28,263 nucleotides of DNA from a virus: the IMG/VR virus record IMGVR_UViG_3300044522_000575, positions 1 to 28,263 of that record. One strand, written 5' to 3'. The notes under the pieces were generated by a model, which had not been told where the DNA came from, did no database searches, and was given only the letters and a program-made list of their open reading frames with translations. Shown here piece after piece: positions 8,175 to 14,766 of this stretch. A program made the translations under genes and the position numbers. Positions within the stretch are counted from its first letter, which is position 1; the number at the start of each line of letters is the position of its first letter.

Positions 8175-9110
8175 ATGGCATTTGCAGCAGTGGCGGCAGG
8201 CATAGGCGCAGTTGGCAGCATTGCGGGCGGCATTTCAGGCGCTAACGCATCCAAGCGTGCGGGCAAAAACGCGCTAAACCGCGCGAAAAAAGAAGCCGCC
8301 GCAACGCTAGCCGAAACGCAAAGAGCGCAGGCGCTACAGCAGCAGCAGTACAACCAGAACAAAGACATTCAGTACGCCATTAATGAGCAGAACAAGTCTT
8401 ACATGGAGCCGTACCGGCAGGCTGGCATCACGGGCCAGAACCGATTGCTGACCCTGATGGGGTTGAATGGCGGGGATGGTAACGCGGCGGATTACGGGCG
8501 GTACGCTAAAGACTTCCAGATGTCGGATTATCAGGCAGATCCTGGCTATGCGTTTCGATTGCAGCAGGGCATCGATGCCATGAATAAATCCGCTGCTGCT
8601 CGCGGCGGGCTAATGTCTGGCAGCGCGATAAAGGGCGGCATAAAGTTTGGGCAGGACATGGGATCTGAGGAGTACGGCAACGCTTATGCCCGCTACCAGC
8701 AAAACCGTGCTAACCAGCTAAATCCACTAGGCTCATTTGCCACTGCTGGCATGAACGCAGCCCAAAACACCTCCGCGACCAATGCACTCTACGGTGGCCA
8801 GATGGGTGATGCTTCGCGGGCCTACGCCAACACGCAAAATGAATTGGGGCTAGGCGGGCAACAAAGGGCCAGCGGGTATTTAACCGGCGGGCAGGAAGCG
8901 CAGGCCGCCGGTAGAATGGGCGGGCAAAGCGCCATGAACACCGGGTTCTCGAACGCGGGTAGTTCGCTACAGAATGCGTTGCTGATGAATCGGTTGTTTC
9001 CGAGTGAAAGAGCTGGCAACGCACCGTTTCAAGGTGGGTTTGCCGATGCTCTTCCGGCAATTAGCAACGTGAACCAATACATGCCTCCGTGGGCCAGCGG
9101 GAGACGATAA
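8175..9110 (+). CDS. Putative DNA ejection (transfer) protein 1
   Basis: A 311-residue protein with an N-terminal hydrophobic Gly/Ala segment (residues 2-24, GIGAVGSIAGGISGAN), then a Gln-rich helix, then PYRQAGITGQNRLL (~79-92) and DPGYAFRLQQGIDAMNKSAA (~120-139) followed by ARGGLMSGSA. That pattern is characteristic of podovirus DNA transfer/injection proteins, which leave the virion and help form a conduit through the cell envelope. It is the first of three consecutive genes in the position of P22 genes 7, 20 and 16. A strong AGGAGG lies 7 bases before the ATG. The N-terminal hydrophobic segment fits membrane insertion during ejection. Confidence 0.75.
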   Translation: MAFAAVAAGIGAVGSIAGGISGANASKRAGKNALNRAKKEAAATLAETQRAQALQQQQYNQNKDIQYAINEQNKSYMEPYRQAGITGQNRLLTLMGLNGGDGNAADYGRYAKDFQMSDYQADPGYAFRLQQGIDAMNKSAAARGGLMSGSAIKGGIKFGQDMGSEEYGNAYARYQQNRANQLNPLGSFATAGMNAAQNTSATNALYGGQMGDASRAYANTQNELGLGGQQRASGYLTGGQEAQAAGRMGGQSAMNTGFSNAGSSLQNALLMNRLFPSERAGNAPFQGGFADALPAISNVNQYMPPWASGRR

Positions 9111-9111
9111 C

Positions 9112-10452
9112 ATGTCAGACGCCTTCAACCAGATGCTCGCCCAAGGCCCGACGCCTATTAAGTTTGAGAATCCCGTCAACCAGATGGCGCAACTGATGCA
9201 GCTCAAAAACGCCCAGCAGACGGGCGTTGTTAACCAGATGGCGATTGATAAAGGCAACCGGCAGATTGCCGATCAAGCGACGCTACGCAATATGCTCGGG
9301 CGGACGGGGTTTAACGTGAACGACCCAACTCAGCGGGCGCAATTGCTTGGGTACGAAGGCGGGCCGGATATTGTGTCGGCGCTGGATTCATCCGCACTTA
9401 ACAAATCAAAGCTAACAGAATCAACTAACAAAGCAGTAGCTAGCGGGATTCTTAATTCGCAAAACCTCATGGCTAATGTTGACCCCGACGCTCCAGATGC
9501 CGTGCCAAGACTAAAAGCAATTATTTCGGCAACTTTTCGAAATCCTGAAGTTGCAGGGTTTTTTGCAACGCATGGGCAGACAGAGCAAGGCGCGTTTGAT
9601 TCAATAGACCAAGCGGCAAGCAGCGGGAAATTAAAAGGCTGGTACACAAGCGCAATGTCAAATGCTGAATCTGTTAGAAAAAGCATGGAATTACAGGGCA
9701 CGCCGCAAAGTCCGGTAGCAAAAATGCAAGCCGACTTGGCAAGACTACCGCAGGGGTCGCCAGAACGCGCTGCTTTGGAGGCTGCTATAACCAAAGCGGG
9801 ACAATTTGCGCCTTCCGCTGACGATAAACCAAAACGGCAAATTGTTGTAAATGAAAATGGTGAGTTTGTTTCCGTGGATACTAATACCGGATTAGATCCA
9901 ACTGGCAACCCGGTTGTTGGGCGCCCAACTGCCGCAGAAGAAAAAGACAAATTTGAAAAACAAAATAAAAGTCGTCGAATGGAAGTTGGCCTATTAGCTC
10001 TTAATGAGCTTATTGGAACAGAAGCAACAGACACAACTCCAGCAGTGCCAGGGGTTCTTGACGTTGCGACTTCAAGCGGCGTGGGAACAGCGGTTGATGC
10101 GGCTGCTCAAGTTTTTGGAAAGGAAACTAAAGGCCGGATAGCTACTGGAGAAGCGGAGATATTGGCCGATTCAATTTTGAAAACAATTGATCGTTTTGAA
10201 GGCCCGCAATCTGATAGAGATACATTGTCTTATCAAAAGGCCGCCGGTCAATTAAGCAACCCAAATGTAGGCAGAGAAACAAAAATAGCTGCCGCAAAAA
10301 GGTTAAGAGTGGCTTTTGAAAAGGAAGCTGCTTTCTTAAAAGCAAGGGACGCCGGCAAGTCTAAGCCGCCGCCTAATGGGGGGAAGCCGGCAAAAGCAAC
10401 GCTTTCGCCGGAAGATATGGCAGAGCTTGACGCAATCGTTGGCGCGCAATAA
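9112..10452 (+). CDS. Putative ejection / internal virion protein 2
   Basis: A 446-residue protein with no domain I can name. It is Gln- and Asn-rich at the N-terminus (NPVNQMAQLMQLKNAQQ) and otherwise mostly helical, and it ends with a Lys/Pro linker and EDMAELDAIVGAQ. Because it lies between the first ejection protein and a third hydrophobic protein, it probably corresponds to P22 gp20 by function. GGGAG precedes the ATG by 8 bases, and the gene starts one base after the preceding stop. Codon use changes abruptly near 9400: the first ~95 codons are GC-rich like upstream genes, and the rest is AT-rich, so the protein may be a recombinant joining two lineages. Confidence 0.6.
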   Translation: MSDAFNQMLAQGPTPIKFENPVNQMAQLMQLKNAQQTGVVNQMAIDKGNRQIADQATLRNMLGRTGFNVNDPTQRAQLLGYEGGPDIVSALDSSALNKSKLTESTNKAVASGILNSQNLMANVDPDAPDAVPRLKAIISATFRNPEVAGFFATHGQTEQGAFDSIDQAASSGKLKGWYTSAMSNAESVRKSMELQGTPQSPVAKMQADLARLPQGSPERAALEAAITKAGQFAPSADDKPKRQIVVNENGEFVSVDTNTGLDPTGNPVVGRPTAAEEKDKFEKQNKSRRMEVGLLALNELIGTEATDTTPAVPGVLDVATSSGVGTAVDAAAQVFGKETKGRIATGEAEILADSILKTIDRFEGPQSDRDTLSYQKAAGQLSNPNVGRETKIAAAKRLRVAFEKEAAFLKARDAGKSKPPPNGGKPAKATLSPEDMAELDAIVGAQ

Positions 10453-11996
10453 TGGCTACGGCCGATCAATTGGGCACGTGGATCCTCGCCAACAAAGACA
10501 AAAAAGGAACCCCGGAATTTGCAAAAGTTGTGCAAGGGTATGCCGCGATTAGAAACAGCCAAACGCCGGATGAAGCTACCCCGCCCCCAGCTCCAGTCCC
10601 GGCCCAACCTGAAGCTCCACCAGCCACAGCGATGCAAGAACTTGGCATGGGAACGCGAGATGTAATTGAAGGGTTGGCAACTGTTCCAGCGATGCTTTAT
10701 GACCTTGCGGCTTATCCGCTTAATCAAGGCCCGGTGGGTAACTCGATTTATAGCACTGCGCGCAGTGCCAATATCCCATCAGGCGCATCGCAAGTAAGGC
10801 GTGGATTAACCGCGCTTGGGCTTCCAGAGTCTCGAAACAATCTTGCAAGTGCAATTGTACGCGGTGGCGCTAGCGCGCTCACCCCGATGGGTGCTGCGGG
10901 TCTTTACAAGCCCGCCAGCATGCTAGGAACTGGAATTAAAAATACACTAATTGCACAGCCAGCCGCGCAGATTGTATCCGGCGGCACGTCAGCCGGCTCT
11001 AGCGAACTTGCAAGAGAAGCCGGTTTTGGCCCTGTTGGTCAGACAGTAGCAGGACTCGCCGGTGGCCTTGGTGGCGGTTTGGCCGCTTCCGCAAGGAAGC
11101 CAAAGCCTGCAAGTCTTAGGGATGCTGCTGAAGGAGTAGAAACGGAAGCTAAAGCGTTTTTTAGAGATTCGGAAGCTCAAGGATTGGCTGTTTCGGATTC
11201 ATCGTATAAATCATTTGCCACAAAGCTAAGGGCAACAATTGAAAACGAAGGTTTAGATAAAGATTTAACGCCGTCTTCAAATGCCGCATTGAACAGAATT
11301 TCTGCCGAAATTGACACCGGCCCAATGACGTTGGAAAAAATAAACACGCTTAGGAAAGTTATTGGAGCGGCTGGCGGCAGCACAGCTCCTGCTGATAGAA
11401 GATTAGCTTCTAAAATGAAAGAAGGATTAGACGATTACTTAGATAATCTTGACCCCAACGCAGATATTATTGCCGGGAATGCCTCGGCTGTTGATTCTTT
11501 AAAAACAGCGCGCAAATTATGGACTCGCTTGTCTAAAGCGGAAAAAATTGAAAGCCTTATCAACAGGGCCGATTTATCTGCCTCTGATAAAGCAACCGCA
11601 ATACAACAAGAATTTAGAACTTTAGCTAAAAACCCAAAAAAAATGCGCCAATTTACGCCAGAAGAACAATTTCAAATAAATAAAATTGTTAAAGGCGGCC
11701 TTGGGATGAAAATTCTAGAGGCGCTTGGTACTTTTGCTCCTACAGATTTACGCGGGGTAGGGCAGGTAACGGCAGCGGGAATGGGCGGAGGCGCTACCGG
11801 CGCGGCTGCTGCTGCCGCAGGCGGGATGGCTGCAAAATTTGCCGCAGGCAAACTGGCAGCAAAACAAGCGCGTGAGGCTTTTGAGTTAATGTTAAACGGT
11901 GCTCCGACAAGAGCGCCGCAAAGGTCAGTACCGGGTGGTCTTGGCGCGGTAACTGGAACAATCTCTAATTCTGAACAAGACCAGCTAGGACGATAA
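10452..11996 (+). CDS. Putative ejection / internal virion protein 3
   Basis: A 514-residue protein overlapping the previous gene by one base. After a Pro-rich linker (residues ~40-58) it has several Gly/Ala-rich weakly hydrophobic stretches (~155-215 and ~435-475, for example GLAGGLGGGLAASA and GAAAAAAGGMAAKFA) separated by a charged helical middle (~225-425). Large proteins with alternating amphipathic and hydrophobic parts at this position serve as ejection proteins, the P22 gp16 role, in short-tailed phages. No lytic transglycosylase motif was recognised. The gene is AT-rich compared with the tail genes. The role is inferred from position and composition only. Confidence 0.6.
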   Translation: MATADQLGTWILANKDKKGTPEFAKVVQGYAAIRNSQTPDEATPPPAPVPAQPEAPPATAMQELGMGTRDVIEGLATVPAMLYDLAAYPLNQGPVGNSIYSTARSANIPSGASQVRRGLTALGLPESRNNLASAIVRGGASALTPMGAAGLYKPASMLGTGIKNTLIAQPAAQIVSGGTSAGSSELAREAGFGPVGQTVAGLAGGLGGGLAASARKPKPASLRDAAEGVETEAKAFFRDSEAQGLAVSDSSYKSFATKLRATIENEGLDKDLTPSSNAALNRISAEIDTGPMTLEKINTLRKVIGAAGGSTAPADRRLASKMKEGLDDYLDNLDPNADIIAGNASAVDSLKTARKLWTRLSKAEKIESLINRADLSASDKATAIQQEFRTLAKNPKKMRQFTPEEQFQINKIVKGGLGMKILEALGTFAPTDLRGVGQVTAAGMGGGATGAAAAAAGGMAAKFAAGKLAAKQAREAFELMLNGAPTRAPQRSVPGGLGAVTGTISNSEQDQLGR

Positions 11997-12221
11997 ATGG
12001 ACTATCAGCCTCTAATCAACTACGGATTTGCCTCATTCTTCGCCGTTGCCGGCTGGTTTGCTCGAGAGCACATTGCATCCATGAAAGAAATTAAGGGTGA
12101 CATATCAAAAATGCGCGAAAGCGGGCCGACAACGTATGTGCTCAAAGAAGATTATCGGCGAGACATCCTTGAGATTAAGGCGATGCTGACCAAGCTGTAC
12201 GACCGGATTGATAAGATATGA
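11997..12221 (+). CDS. Small membrane-anchored coiled-coil protein of the lysis cassette
   Basis: A 74-residue protein with one N-terminal membrane segment (~residues 8-24, YGFASFFAVAGWFA) followed by a charged helical tail with heptad-like Ile/Leu spacing (ILEIKAMLTKLYDRIDKI). Similar short proteins (one membrane helix, YVLKEDY-like centre, coiled-coil tail) commonly sit just before phage endolysin genes and are annotated as hypothetical. It could be an accessory holin, a spanin-like component or a lysis regulator; the sequence does not decide. It begins directly after the preceding stop codon. Confidence 0.7.
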   Translation: MDYQPLINYGFASFFAVAGWFAREHIASMKEIKGDISKMRESGPTTYVLKEDYRRDILEIKAMLTKLYDRIDKI

Positions 12222-12253
12222 TCGAGACCTATGATCGGACTGATATTCTATGA
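12218..12253 (+). other. Possible 11-codon linking mini-ORF before the endolysin
   Basis: ATG at 12218 overlaps the stop of the preceding gene as ATGA, and this frame ends at a TGA (12251-12253) that in turn overlaps the endolysin ATG (12250) as ATGA. The mini-ORF starts M-I-E-T, as does the endolysin, because ATGATCGA(G/A)ACC is present twice (12218 and 12250). No clear Shine-Dalgarno precedes 12250, so a reinitiation chain through this mini-ORF is plausible. It may instead be a decayed duplicate of the endolysin start. Confidence 0.35.
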
Positions 12254-12600
12254 TCGAAACCCTCGGCGAAAAGCAGCGCCGCTTCACCCGGCTGGTTGGC
12301 CTGTTGATCGAGTGGGCCTACGCCAACAACTTCGAACTCACGTTTGGGGACGCCTACCGCAGCGTGGAGCAGGCCAAGCTAAACGCCGCGGCAGGCAAGG
12401 GCATTATCAGCAGCCTCCACTGTGAGCGTCTGGCGATAGACTTGAACTTATTCAGGCATGGGGACTACCTGAAGGCTAGCGAGGCGTATGCGCCTCTAGG
12501 GGCCTACTGGGAGTCACTCGGGACTGACTGTGCATGGGGCGGGCGCTTTAGTAAGCCCGACGGTAACCACTTCTCTATCCGATTTGGGGGGCGAGCATGA
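12250..12600 (+). CDS. Endolysin, M15/VanY-type peptidase
   Basis: A 116-residue, single-domain endolysin of the D-Ala-D-Ala carboxypeptidase / L-Ala-D-Glu endopeptidase (M15) type, which cuts peptide stems of peptidoglycan. Zinc ligands are visible in the family pattern: H57 and D64 in SSLHCERLAIDLN (54-66), and H107 in DGNHFS (104-109), with the WGGRF motif at 96-100. The length fits compact phage M15 enzymes. There is no signal peptide, so release would depend on the holin encoded just downstream, which overlaps by ATGA. No good Shine-Dalgarno precedes the ATG; translation may be coupled from upstream. Confidence 0.88.
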   Translation: MIETLGEKQRRFTRLVGLLIEWAYANNFELTFGDAYRSVEQAKLNAAAGKGIISSLHCERLAIDLNLFRHGDYLKASEAYAPLGAYWESLGTDCAWGGRFSKPDGNHFSIRFGGRA

Positions 12601-12773
12601 ATTACTTTATCGACCGGCTAAAAGAACCCAGCACTTGGCGCGGGGTGGCGCTGATGCTGGGTGCGTTAGGCGTTGGCGTGTCCCCTGACATGATCAATGC
12701 AATCGGCAGCGCGGTCATTGCCGCGTTGGGTGCTATCGAGGTTATTCGGCGGGAGCGTCGTCCTCAGCCTTAA
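12597..12773 (+). CDS. Putative holin
   Basis: A 58-residue protein that starts M-N-Y-F-I-D-R-L-K-E and overlaps the endolysin stop by ATGA. It has two hydrophobic segments (~residues 16-30, GVALMLGALGVGVSP, and ~33-50, INAIGSAVIAALGAIEVI) separated by a short turn, and a basic C-terminus (RRERRPQP). The arrangement of a STWRG start, hydrophobic hairpin and basic tail directly after an endolysin fits small phage holins that permeabilise the inner membrane. Its last 32 bases overlap the end of the convergent leftward gene. The family was not confirmed by search. Confidence 0.72.
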   Translation: MNYFIDRLKEPSTWRGVALMLGALGVGVSPDMINAIGSAVIAALGAIEVIRRERRPQP

Positions 12774-12897
12774 GCTCGCAGGCCATGCAACGGCCGTTAT
12801 GTTTGGCAGTCTCCAGCGCGTGCCGGAGCTGCCAAACTTGAGCGCGCAGGCTGTCGTTCTTGGCAATTAGTTCTCTAGTCCATTCTTCGTCTGTCAT
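12742..12897 (-). CDS. Small unknown protein, last gene of leftward operon
   Basis: A 51-residue charged helical protein (MTDEEWTRELIAKNDSLR start) with C38 and C41 in RCMAC, possibly a partial metal site. The ATG at 12897 overlaps the stop of the upstream DUF3310 gene as ATGA, which is why this start was chosen over a longer reading. It converges on the holin gene with a 32-base tail-to-tail overlap. No function recognised. Confidence 0.6.
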   Translation of the reverse strand: MTDEEWTRELIAKNDSLRAQVWQLRHALETAKHNGRCMACELKAEDDAPAE

Positions 12898-13106
12898 GCG
12901 CCCCCCAGCAGTTTGTTGATGTACCAGCGCGCCTTTTCCAAGTCCTGCGCGCCTCCTTTTAATTTCCATCGCCACAAATACTTGATAGCAGCGCCAGTAC
13001 AGACCGCCTCGATGCCATGCAGGCCGGTGGTGGCGGCCTCAATAGCATCGATGCATTCAACGCCGCCTGCGGTGTAGTGGGCGGGGTGGTTTACTTGGTC
13101 GGTCAT
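12894..13106 (-). CDS. DUF3310 family protein (T7 gp1.7-like domain)
   Basis: A 70-residue protein matching the DUF3310 pattern: VNHPAHYTAGGVECIDAI at ~5-22, then IKYLWRWKLKGGAQDLEKA at ~41-59 and WYI. The domain is common in phages and is named for similarity to part of T7 gp1.7, a nucleotide kinase; small versions like this one have no demonstrated activity. The start is set by AAAGGAG 8 bases upstream and by the ATGA overlap with the preceding gene. It belongs to the chain of tiny overlapping genes at the end of the early operon. Confidence 0.85.
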   Translation of the reverse strand: MTDQVNHPAHYTAGGVECIDAIEAATTGLHGIEAVCTGAAIKYLWRWKLKGGAQDLEKARWYINKLLGGA

Positions 13107-13258
13107 TCTGGTTTCTCCTTTGCTGCATCCCACACTTTCCGCGCCGCCGCCAAAATTTCAAATGCTTTATTCTGTTGTTTTTGCCCCTTGAAATATTCAA
13201 TGCGCCACTTACTCAGCGCCGCCTCCCACACGGACTCCGCTTTCTCTAGCTCGGTCAT
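13103..13258 (-). CDS. Small helical protein of unknown function
   Basis: A 51-residue charged, probably all-helical protein (MTELEKAESVWEAALSKW start). It ends in AKEKPE, the residues created by the Shine-Dalgarno and start signal of the next gene (AAGGAGAAACCAGAATGA). It overlaps its neighbours by ATGA on both sides. A GGAG lies upstream at the usual distance. No family recognised. Confidence 0.6.
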   Translation of the reverse strand: MTELEKAESVWEAALSKWRIEYFKGQKQQNKAFEILAAARKVWDAAKEKPE

Positions 13259-13440
13259 TCTGATTTCTCCTTTTCCGCAGCCAGCGCCTTCCATGCCTCA
13301 GCCGCCTTCGCCATAGCCGATGTCCGCGCCTTCTGCGCCACCTCCAACGCCTTCTTAGCCTGCCGCGCCGCCACATCGGCAGCCCATGCCGCCGTCTGCG
13401 CAGCCGCCGATGCCGCTTCCGCTTCTTCTAAAGTTTTCAC
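13255..13440 (-). CDS. Small Ala-rich coiled-coil protein
   Basis: A 61-residue, Ala-rich and probably coiled-coil protein (KTLEEAEAASAAAQTAAWAA near the start). It ends in KEKSE, again produced by the downstream ribosome-binding cassette. It uses GTG, which overlaps the stop of the upstream gene as GTGA; AAAGGAG lies 8 bases before. Composition is low-complexity, so homology would be hard to judge. No function recognised; it could oligomerise. Confidence 0.55.
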   Translation of the reverse strand: MKTLEEAEAASAAAQTAAWAADVAARQAKKALEVAQKARTSAMAKAAEAWKALAAEKEKSE

Positions 13441-13769
13441 TCTGGCTTCTCCTTTGCCAGCCTTAGTACCCGACGCTCGCGCTCTAGCTTGCGGTTCCGG
13501 TTGCGGGGCTTGTCCTCCCGGTAGGCTGGGGGCTTGCGCAACTCAATAATCGGCAACCCCTCAACTTCCCGCTCGTCCTCCGGGCCAGCAGGGGCGTAGG
13601 CTGGCTGCGTGCCGTCGAGGTTCATGCGGACCCGCCATGCCCGCAGCGGGCAGTTGACCGACTCGAGGTAGGCGGCGCGCTCCATTGCTCGGCGGTACTC
13701 GATTGGATCAACGAAGTAGTAACGATAGGATTCGTTACTCGTGCGGGTGGCAAGCCTATCAATTGGCAT
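13437..13769 (-). CDS. Unknown basic phage protein
   Basis: A 110-residue protein beginning M-P-I-D-R-L, with YRYYFVDPIEYRRAMER in its N-terminal third and a strongly basic Arg/Lys C-terminal third (DKPRNRNRKLERERRVLR) ending LAKEKPE. The basic tail could bind nucleic acid. ATG 13769 is preferred because AGGTG precedes it; a GTG at 13790 would add seven residues. It overlaps the upstream small gene by 11 bases. No family recognised. Confidence 0.6.
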   Translation of the reverse strand: MPIDRLATRTSNESYRYYFVDPIEYRRAMERAAYLESVNCPLRAWRVRMNLDGTQPAYAPAGPEDEREVEGLPIIELRKPPAYREDKPRNRNRKLERERRVLRLAKEKPE

Positions 13770-13935
13770 GGGCCACCTCGCACGCAACACCTAGGTATGG
13801 CGGCCACCCGGACTGGCCGTAGGTGGCCTTGTAGATGGCCGTCATGCTGCAATACTGGGCCGTCTGGTCGTCCGTGTTGCCGCGCTCAAGATAGGCGCTG
13901 GCGGCAACTGCTGCGACTATTAAAAATACTTTCAT
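13759..13935 (-). CDS. Small exported phage protein
   Basis: A 58-residue protein with an N-terminal signal-like hydrophobic segment (MKVFLIVAAVAASAYLERG) and two Cys in the rest (C29 and C52), with the pattern QYCSMTAIYKATYGQSGWPPY. Short phage proteins with a signal sequence and a YC-M-----GWPPY pattern recur in other phages as hypothetical proteins. The Cys pair could form a disulfide in the periplasm. Its ATG overlaps the stop of the upstream gene as ATGA, and its end overlaps the next gene by 11 bases. Confidence 0.7.
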   Translation of the reverse strand: MKVFLIVAAVAASAYLERGNTDDQTAQYCSMTAIYKATYGQSGWPPYLGVACEVAHAN

Positions 13936-14180
13936 GTCTTTACTTTCCTTTTTCTTTTTGGTGACACACTCGACCCTCGGTCGGGGTTATCGTCCAGCCC
14001 TTCGCGCAAACCGTCGGCGTGACCGTCGGTGTAGCCCTTGGCGTAACCATAGCCTTCGGCTTTGTCGAACCTATCTTCAATCTCGTCAATTACAACACTT
14101 GTTAGATTGTATATTCCCAACACATACTGCTTTAAATCGTACAACACGTTCACTCTGGTTCCTTCTTTGTCGGCGATCAT
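13932..14180 (-). CDS. Small acidic/Gly-rich unknown protein
   Basis: An 82-residue protein: a helical N-terminal half (NVLYDLKQYVLGIYNLTSV, DEIEDRFDKAEG) then a short repeat GYGYAKGYTDGHADGLREGL and a basic tail KRKRKVKT. GGAG precedes ATG 14180 by 7 bases. A second possible start is GTG 14153 (Val10), because the 20 bases at 14150-14169 match 17 of 20 bases of the ribosome-binding cassette used by the three downstream genes. No family recognised. Confidence 0.6.
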   Translation of the reverse strand: MIADKEGTRVNVLYDLKQYVLGIYNLTSVVIDEIEDRFDKAEGYGYAKGYTDGHADGLREGLDDNPDRGSSVSPKRKRKVKT

Positions 14181-14183
14181 GTC

Positions 14184-14267
14184 TTATCTCCTATGAATTT
14201 CTGGTCGTCGGGGAGACTGCGCGTCCATTTCGGCCCGCGCCTCGCGTTCGTCCTTTAGCTCGTTCAT
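14184..14267 (-). CDS. Very small ORF linking two operon genes
   Basis: A 27-residue ORF (MNELKDEREARAEMDAQ start). Its ATG overlaps the stop of the VRR-NUC gene as ATGA and has GGGAG about 7 bases upstream; its end contains the Shine-Dalgarno of the following gene. It fills what would otherwise be a gap in an unbroken chain of overlaps, so translation is plausible, but the peptide is too short to judge function. Confidence 0.4.
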   Translation of the reverse strand: MNELKDEREARAEMDAQSPRRPEIHRR

Positions 14268-14608
14268 TTATCCGCTCCCGTTGATTCGTGGAAAGTCACA
14301 ATTTGCTTTTTAGCGTCTTCGCAGCCCTTGCCTACGATCACCTCATGGCCAATGCCCGATAGGTAAGCCAGCCAGTCCTTCTGCTCGGCCGACACAACCC
14401 CGCCCCGCTCGCGCTTCATCTCAATCCAAAGGCACCAAGCGGCTACAAACAAGTCAGGCACCCCGGCGCTAGCACCTTCTGCCTTCAGCCTTGCGGCAGT
14501 GGCTAGCCCTCTGGCGCCACCGTTCGGGATGGCGAATATCCGCACCTGGTTAAAGGTTTTTCGAAACCAAGACACCAGTTCGCGTTGTTCCTCATGCTCG
14601 GTTTTCAC
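14264..14608 (-). CDS. VRR-NUC domain nuclease
   Basis: A 114-residue stand-alone VRR-NUC nuclease of the PD-(D/E)XK superfamily. Active-site pattern: G49-V-P51-D52, E63-M-K65 (LWIEMKRERGG) and Q76 (SAEQKDWL), preceded by FAIPNGGARG (25-34), which is usual in phage versions. Such proteins cut DNA junctions or flaps, and in phages they accompany recombination and replication genes, as here, next to a helicase and other nucleases. The start is GTG 14608, with AGGAGG 7 bases upstream and a GTGA overlap with the preceding small gene; the longer reading lacks such signals. Confidence 0.87.
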   Translation of the reverse strand: MKTEHEEQRELVSWFRKTFNQVRIFAIPNGGARGLATAARLKAEGASAGVPDLFVAAWCLWIEMKRERGGVVSAEQKDWLAYLSGIGHEVIVGKGCEDAKKQIVTFHESTGADK

Positions 14609-14766
14609 TTGGCAACCTCCTGTTGCGGGCGTCCGCGCCCGTCGTACTTGCCTTTCTCGGGCGCGTTGGCCGGGTGCAGCACCCACTTTTCGCCGAGAAT
14701 CCCTAGCGCGTTTTGCAGCTTTTCCTGCATGGTCGGCGCTTGCCAGACAACTTCCTCGTTATCCAT
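14605..14766 (-). CDS. Small unknown protein between helicase and VRR-NUC
   Basis: A 53-residue protein (MDNEEVVWQAPTMQEKLQ start; ends GRGRPQQEVAK). It overlaps the end of the helicase gene by 8 bases and the VRR-NUC start as GTGA; its last codons hold that gene's AGGAGG. No family recognised. Reality is supported by the overlap chain rather than by similarity. Confidence 0.5.
   Translation of the reverse strand: MDNEEVVWQAPTMQEKLQNALGILGEKWVLHPANAPEKGKYDGRGRPQQEVAK

Larger units (their letters stand above)
13103..13456 (-). repeat. Recurrent gene-junction cassette (three copies)
   Basis: Three nearly identical 20-base junctions, at 13103-13122, 13255-13274 and 13437-13456, join four small genes. 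Each reads on the minus strand as AAGGAGAA-(C/T)CAGA followed by ATGA or GTGA, and so supplies the Shine-Dalgarno, the start and the upstream stop at once. They also cause the shared C-terminal peptide KEKPE/KEKSE of three unrelated proteins. A fourth, degenerate copy (17 of 20 bases) lies within the start of the 82-residue gene at 14150-14169. Confidence 0.75.

Noticed and set aside
9330-10034. A 234-codon antisense ORF opposite the second ejection gene
   Set aside because: It follows the codon periodicity of the forward gene, lacks a ribosome-binding site and shows no recognisable motif; the forward frame is part of a gapless gene series.
12231-12425. 64-codon ORF in another frame of the endolysin
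   Set aside because: No motif; the endolysin frame has all zinc ligands.
13622-13852. 76-codon minus-strand ORF overlapping the 110- and 58-residue genes
   Set aside because: It breaks the chain of ATGA overlaps and has no ribosome-binding site; the two small genes explain the region better.
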